A DNA stretch of 11,196 nucleotides. Source: an uncultured Rhodospirillaceae bacterium (GTDB lineage: Bacteria; Pseudomonadota; Alphaproteobacteria; Rhodospirillales; UBA2165). The translations under genes and the position numbers were made by a program. The notes beneath the pieces are model-generated. The model made no database searches. It worked only from the letters and a program-made list of their open reading frames with translations, and was not told where the DNA came from. Below, piece by piece: positions 8,764 through 11,196 of this stretch. Position 1 is the first letter of the stretch. Each line of letters starts with the position of its first letter. The stretch spans positions 1 through 11,196 of the forward strand of contig CAJWIB010000054.1 of assembly GCA_913041095.1 (NCBI GenBank), in the 5' to 3' direction.

Positions 8764-9618
8764 ATGCCAAGAATTGTCTATGTTAATGGTCGTTATCTGC
8801 CGCACCGATACGCCAGCGTCCACATCGAAGATCGCGGTTTTCAATTCGCCGACGGGGTCTATGAAGTGATCGCCATTACTAATGGAAAATTAGTCGACAT
8901 CGAACCACATTTAGATCGGCTAAATCGTTCCATGGGTGAACTAAATATCGATTTGCCGGTACCTCGCCGCGCATTTGGCTTTATTCTGCGTGAAGTTATC
9001 CGGCGCAATCGAGTCACTAATGGCAGCATTTATCTGCAAATTACCCGGGGCGTGGCGGCACGGGATTTTACCTATCCGGAAGGATTACGGCCAAGCTTAG
9101 TGATCTATACCAAAAGCACCAAGAAGGCGTCTATAGAGACTGCAAGCCAAGGTCACGCCGTGGTATCTCAGCCCGACATTCGGTGGGCGCGTTGCGATAT
9201 CAAGACCATTTCTTTGCTGCCATCTGTATTGGCGAAGCGGGCAGCTACCGAAGAAGGTGTCGCCGATGCCTGGTTTGTTAATGAAGAAAGTATCGTAACC
9301 GAAGGCACGTCTTCCAATGCGTGGATCGTCACGACAACGAAAGAACTCATTACCCGGCAAACTGATAATTTTATTCTCTCCGGCATCACGCGCCAGACCA
9401 TATTAAAATTGGCCTCGGATGCAGGACTGACCATTACCGAACGGCCTTTTTCGCTAAAGGAAGCTATGCAGGCGACTGAAGCTTTTACCTCCAGTTCAAC
9501 TGCATTGGTAAAACCGGTTATCAAAATTAACGGTGTCCAGATTGGCGATGGCCAGGCTGGGCGAGTCACACGCCAATTAATCGAGCACTATTTAAATTAC
9601 ATGGACAACTCATTTTGA
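8764..9618 (+). CDS. dat: D-amino-acid aminotransferase (fold-type IV PLP enzyme)
   Basis: Predicted to transfer the amino group between D-amino acids and 2-oxo acids, classically giving D-Ala and D-Glu for peptidoglycan. At 284 residues it has the length of the Bacillus enzyme. Early motifs are EDRGFQFADGVYEV (22-35), with Tyr 33 matching the active-site Tyr of the D-enzyme. RWARCDIKTISLLP carries the PLP-binding Lys 147, Glu 180 (VTEGTSSN) contacts the pyridine nitrogen, and GITR (207-210) is part of the phosphate site. The D-type RCDIK context argues against a branched-chain aminotransferase or ADC lyase. The usual R-x-H carboxylate-binding motif reads R-D-F (100-102), so substrate preference may differ. 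Only 9 bases separate it from trkA, the ribosome binding site is poor (translational coupling is likely), and its stop overlaps the next start. The family is sure; the exact substrate is not. Confidence 0.9.
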   Translation: MPRIVYVNGRYLPHRYASVHIEDRGFQFADGVYEVIAITNGKLVDIEPHLDRLNRSMGELNIDLPVPRRAFGFILREVIRRNRVTNGSIYLQITRGVAARDFTYPEGLRPSLVIYTKSTKKASIETASQGHAVVSQPDIRWARCDIKTISLLPSVLAKRAATEEGVADAWFVNEESIVTEGTSSNAWIVTTTKELITRQTDNFILSGITRQTILKLASDAGLTITERPFSLKEAMQATEAFTSSSTALVKPVIKINGVQIGDGQAGRVTRQLIEHYLNYMDNSF

Positions 9619-10289
9619 CCGAGCAAGTAGAATTCCCAGAAGCTATCATTTTTGACTGGGATGATACGTTAGCTAGTAACTGGCAATCCATTCACGGTGC
9701 TCTGAATGTGACTTTAAGGGCGATGGGTCATGAGCCATGGTCGATGGAAAAAACCCGTTCTAATGTTCGGATGTCTTTACGTGATAAGTTTCCAAAAATG
9801 TTTGGTGGTCGATGGCAAGAGGCGGCCAATATTTTCTATGCTCACATTCGCACCAACCATCTCGATACGTTAAAAAGTTTGGATTTTGCTACTGAGCTTT
9901 TAGAGCAAATTACGGCAACTGGAGTTATGCTTGGGGTCGTCAGCAATAAAACCGGTGATCTGTTGCGAGCCGAGTGCAAGCATCTTGGCTGGACCAAGTA
10001 TTTCACCAATATCGTTGGCGCCAATGATGCAGCAAAAGATAAACCCGCGCCTGACCCGATTTATCTCTGCCTTGACGGCACAGCAATAAATCCAAGCCGG
10101 AATACCTGGTATGTCGGCGATGCTCCAACAGATTTAGAATGCGCCCATAACGCAAGTATAACAGCAGTACTGATTAAAGATTCGACAATCATTGCGGATT
10201 ATGAGCAATTTCCACCTCATCACCACTTTGAAAACCTCAACAAAATGGCGATTTTCCTTGAGGACATGAAACAAAGCCTTTCAAAGTGA
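9615..10289 (+). CDS. HAD-superfamily phosphatase, phosphoglycolate phosphatase-like
   Basis: A 224-residue HAD hydrolase of subfamily IA. Motif I is FDWDDT, with nucleophile Asp 14 and acid/base Asp 16. A helical cap covers about residues 20-95. Motif II is VVSNK (Ser 110), motif III is Lys 143 in KDKPAPDP, and motif IV is GDAPTDLE (Asp 169 and Asp 173). The set is complete, so an active Mg2+-dependent phosphatase is expected; the substrate cannot be read from the sequence. Phosphoglycolate or another small phosphate ester is only a guess from the Gph-like motif III. The start must be before residue 10, where motif I begins, and TTG at 9615 is the only reasonable codon. It overlaps the dat stop as TTGA, which implies translational coupling. 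It is an extra gene compared with the usual trkA-dat-hfq order. Confidence 0.88.
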   Translation: MTEQVEFPEAIIFDWDDTLASNWQSIHGALNVTLRAMGHEPWSMEKTRSNVRMSLRDKFPKMFGGRWQEAANIFYAHIRTNHLDTLKSLDFATELLEQITATGVMLGVVSNKTGDLLRAECKHLGWTKYFTNIVGANDAAKDKPAPDPIYLCLDGTAINPSRNTWYVGDAPTDLECAHNASITAVLIKDSTIIADYEQFPPHHHFENLNKMAIFLEDMKQSLSK

Positions 10290-10309
10290 TTCGAGGCGTG
10301 TAATATACT
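10280..10309 (+). promoter_or_regulatory. Possible sigma-70-type promoter for hfq
   Basis: TATACT (10304-10309) is a good -10 match. It sits 18 bases after TTCAAA (10280-10285), a fair -35 match (4 of 6) that overlaps the end of the HAD gene. Transcription would start near 10316 and give a leader of about 65 bases. A promoter just upstream of hfq is usual, but this one is weak on its -35 side. Confidence 0.35.
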
Positions 10310-10311
10310 CG

Positions 10312-10339
10312 TTGGAAGGGCGGTTAAACGAACCTCCAA
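10312..10339 (+). other. Possible interrupted stem-loop in the hfq leader
   Basis: TTGGA (10312-10316) can pair with TCCAA (10335-10339), and GGTT (10322-10325) with AACC (10331-10334) around a 5-base loop. A 5-base bulge sits on the left arm. It is modestly stable and may be chance. It directly precedes the A-rich tract. Confidence 0.25.
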
Positions 10340-10372
10340 TAAAACTAAATAAAAACAATCAATAAAAGGGGG
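10338..10372 (+). promoter_or_regulatory. A-rich, G-free hfq leader ending in a strong ribosome binding site
   Basis: Positions 10338-10367 contain 22 A in 30 bases and no G. They run straight into GGGGG at 10368-10372, which lies 8 bases before the hfq ATG. A-rich single-stranded tracts next to a ribosome binding site are the kind of RNA bound by the distal face of Hfq, so autoregulation of translation is plausible. GGG (10370-10372) can also pair with CCC (10378-10380) just before the ATG. The ribosome binding site itself is clear; the Hfq-binding role is inference. Confidence 0.5.
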
Positions 10373-10380
10373 ATATACCC

Positions 10381-10650
10381 ATGGCTGAAAAATCACAGAA
10401 CGTTCAAGACGTATTTCTAAATCATGTTCGTAAAAGCAAAAATCCAGTCACTGTATTTTTAGTTAATGGCGTAAAGCTTCAGGGTATTATCACTTGGTTT
10501 GATAATTTCTCAGTTCTGCTACGTCGGGATGGCCATACTCAACTGGTCTACAAACATGCAATTTCCACGGTGATGCCGTCAGGTCCGGTTCAGCTTTTTG
10601 AACCCGAAACTAAGGACCAGGAGGAAGAAGCCAGCGCTGACGCCGAATAG
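10381..10650 (+). CDS. hfq: RNA chaperone Hfq
   Basis: Hexameric Sm-like RNA-binding protein that helps small RNAs pair with mRNAs. The 89 residues are usual for Alphaproteobacteria. The N-terminal helix has NVQDVFLN with the proximal-face Gln 9 and Asp 10. The Sm1 motif runs through about residues 23-47 (FLVNGVKLQG, WFDNFSVLLRR). The Sm2 motif is YKHAIS (57-62), with the U-binding Lys and His. WFDNF, RRDGH and the short acidic tail (EPETKDQEEEASADAE) are typical of this class and differ from the long tail of enterobacterial Hfq. A strong GGGGG ribosome binding site stands 8 bases before the ATG. The gene ends 12 bases before hflX, the usual partner. Very secure. Confidence 0.98.
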   Translation: MAEKSQNVQDVFLNHVRKSKNPVTVFLVNGVKLQGIITWFDNFSVLLRRDGHTQLVYKHAISTVMPSGPVQLFEPETKDQEEEASADAE

Positions 10651-10659
10651 CTTAGGCGT
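10640..10659 (+). other. Hairpin across the hfq stop codon and the hflX ribosome binding site
   Basis: ACGCC (10640-10644) pairs perfectly with GGCGT (10655-10659). Inside it, after a G-A mismatch, AA (10646-10647) can pair with TT (10652-10653) around a 4-base loop. The right arm contains most of the AGG (10654-10656) that would serve as hflX ribosome binding site, and the loop contains the hfq stop codon. No T-run follows, so it is not a standard terminator. Confidence 0.4.
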
Positions 10660-10662
10660 AAT

Positions 10663-11196
10663 TTGAGCTGGAATTCTGCCGATGAAACGCGACCGACTAC
10701 CGGTCGCTGTCTCGTACTTCATCCGTTTCTAAAATTATCGGCTAGCGATCGCTCTGGTAACGGTGGCGCTTTGCGAGATCCCCAAGGACGCTTGGAAGAA
10801 GCGACCCGGCTGGCCGAAGCGATCGAGTTGGAAATCCATCATGCTGAAATCGTCACAATCAATCGGCCAAAGCCGGCAAGCTTACTCGGCGGTGGAACGG
10901 TTGAAAGGCTTGAAGGTTATATCGCTCATCATGAAATTGAAGTTGTCGTGATGGATGCCGCTTTGTCGCCGGTGCAACAGCGCAATCTGGAGCAAGCATG
11001 GAAAGCCAAAGTCATCGACCGAACCGGGCTCATCCTGGAAATTTTTGGCGCGCGGGCTCGCACCAAGGAAGGTACATTGCAGGTTGAGCTGGCTGCGCTC
11101 AGCTATCAACGCTCCCGACTGGTGCGATCCTGGACCCATCTCGAACGTCAGCGTGGTGGTTTTGGCTTTATGGGAGGTCCTGGTGAACGGCAGATT
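10663..11196 (+). CDS. hflX: Ribosome-associated GTPase HflX, N-terminal part (3' end outside the window)
   Basis: GTPase that binds the 50S subunit and splits or rescues stalled ribosomes. 178 codons are seen, with no stop before the window ends. They comprise the HflX-specific N-terminal domain: LVLHPFLK near residue 17, then RLEEATRLAEAIELEI (43-58), LLGGGTVERL (74-83), VVVMDAALSPVQQRNLEQAW (94-113), VIDRTGLILEIFGARARTKEG (117-137) and the linker LQVELAALSYQRSRLV. The helical GGPGERQI follows at the very end. The GTP-binding G1 motif should begin just beyond the window. The chosen start is TTG at 10663 with AGG 6 bases upstream; the next in-frame start, TTG at 10771, would remove the conserved LVLHP strand. 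It lies 12 bases after hfq, the usual partner. Identity is secure, the start fairly so. Confidence 0.93.
   Translation, partial: MSWNSADETRPTTGRCLVLHPFLKLSASDRSGNGGALRDPQGRLEEATRLAEAIELEIHHAEIVTINRPKPASLLGGGTVERLEGYIAHHEIEVVVMDAALSPVQQRNLEQAWKAKVIDRTGLILEIFGARARTKEGTLQVELAALSYQRSRLVRSWTHLERQRGGFGFMGGPGERQI
10689..10707 (+). other. Strong GC-rich hairpin early in hflX
   Basis: GCGACCG (10689-10695) and CGGTCGC (10701-10707) form a perfect 7-base stem around the loop ACTAC. It begins 26 bases after the proposed hflX start codon and falls in codons 9-15. No T-run follows. It could slow or partly stop expression past hfq, or protect an hfq mRNA end. Confidence 0.5.

Noticed and set aside
10276..10297. 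GCCT/AGGC inverted repeat at the end of the HAD gene as a terminator
   Set aside because: Only four base pairs, a long loop and no T-run.
10744..10753. Perfect 10-base palindrome AGCGATCGCT
   Set aside because: It lies inside the hflX coding frame, has no spacing suited to a hairpin loop, and similar GCGATCG strings occur nearby; most likely chance or a methylation-type motif.
10763..10951. 62-codon plus-strand frame and 10882-11139 minus-strand frame at the window end
   Set aside because: Both overlap the HflX reading frame, which matches its family along its whole visible length.
1..11196. A novel defence, mobile or biosynthetic system
   Set aside because: Every gene belongs to a known housekeeping or regulatory family in a conserved alphaproteobacterial order; no repeats, integrases, toxins or composition shift were seen.

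Overview
The window is a piece of alphaproteobacterial core chromosome. All ten genes lie on the plus strand in the order dusB (nifR3) - ntrB - ntrC - ntrY - ntrX - trkA - dat - HAD phosphatase - hfq - hflX. This is the classical nitrogen-regulation cluster of Alphaproteobacteria followed by the hfq-hflX pair. The gene order, the presence of the NtrY/NtrX pair, an NtrX without the sigma-54 contact loop, and the alphaproteobacterial style of Hfq (short acidic tail, WFDNF and RRDGH stretches) all point to that class. Base composition looks near 50% GC by eye (not counted). That is lower than in most Rhizobiales or Rhodobacterales and would fit a marine or Rhodospirillales-like lineage, but the order cannot be fixed from this window.

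Layout: positions 1-974 hold dusB, cut off at its 5' end by the window edge. Positions 995-3551 hold the NtrB/NtrC two-component pair. Positions 3618-7315 hold the membrane-bound NtrY kinase and its partner NtrX. Positions 7378-8754 hold TrkA, the cytosolic NAD-binding subunit of a K+ uptake system. Positions 8764-10289 hold a D-amino-acid aminotransferase and a HAD phosphatase whose start and stop codons overlap. Positions 10381-10650 hold hfq, behind its own leader. Positions 10663 to the window end hold the first 178 codons of hflX; it has no stop inside the window and begins with TTG.

Gaps between genes are short: 20, 16, 66, 68, 62, 9, -4, 91 and 12 bases. No stretch over 300 bases lacks a gene. 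Three genes (ntrC, the HAD gene, hflX) appear to start with TTG. I see no tRNA, rRNA, CRISPR array, insertion sequence, phage gene or convincing rho-independent terminator. The lack of terminators and the single orientation suggest one or a few overlapping transcripts. A new promoter before hfq is the most likely internal start.

How the genes work together: NtrB/NtrC reads nitrogen status through PII and activates sigma-54 promoters. NtrY/NtrX is a second, membrane-anchored system that in related bacteria affects nitrogen, redox and envelope functions. DusB modifies tRNA, and Hfq and HflX act on RNA and ribosomes after transcription. I found no undescribed system. The observations most worth a second look are an A-rich, G-free hfq leader that could allow Hfq autoregulation, two hairpins at the hfq-hflX junction, a Phe in the usual RxH substrate-binding motif of the aminotransferase, and a perfect 13-base palindrome between ntrY and ntrX.
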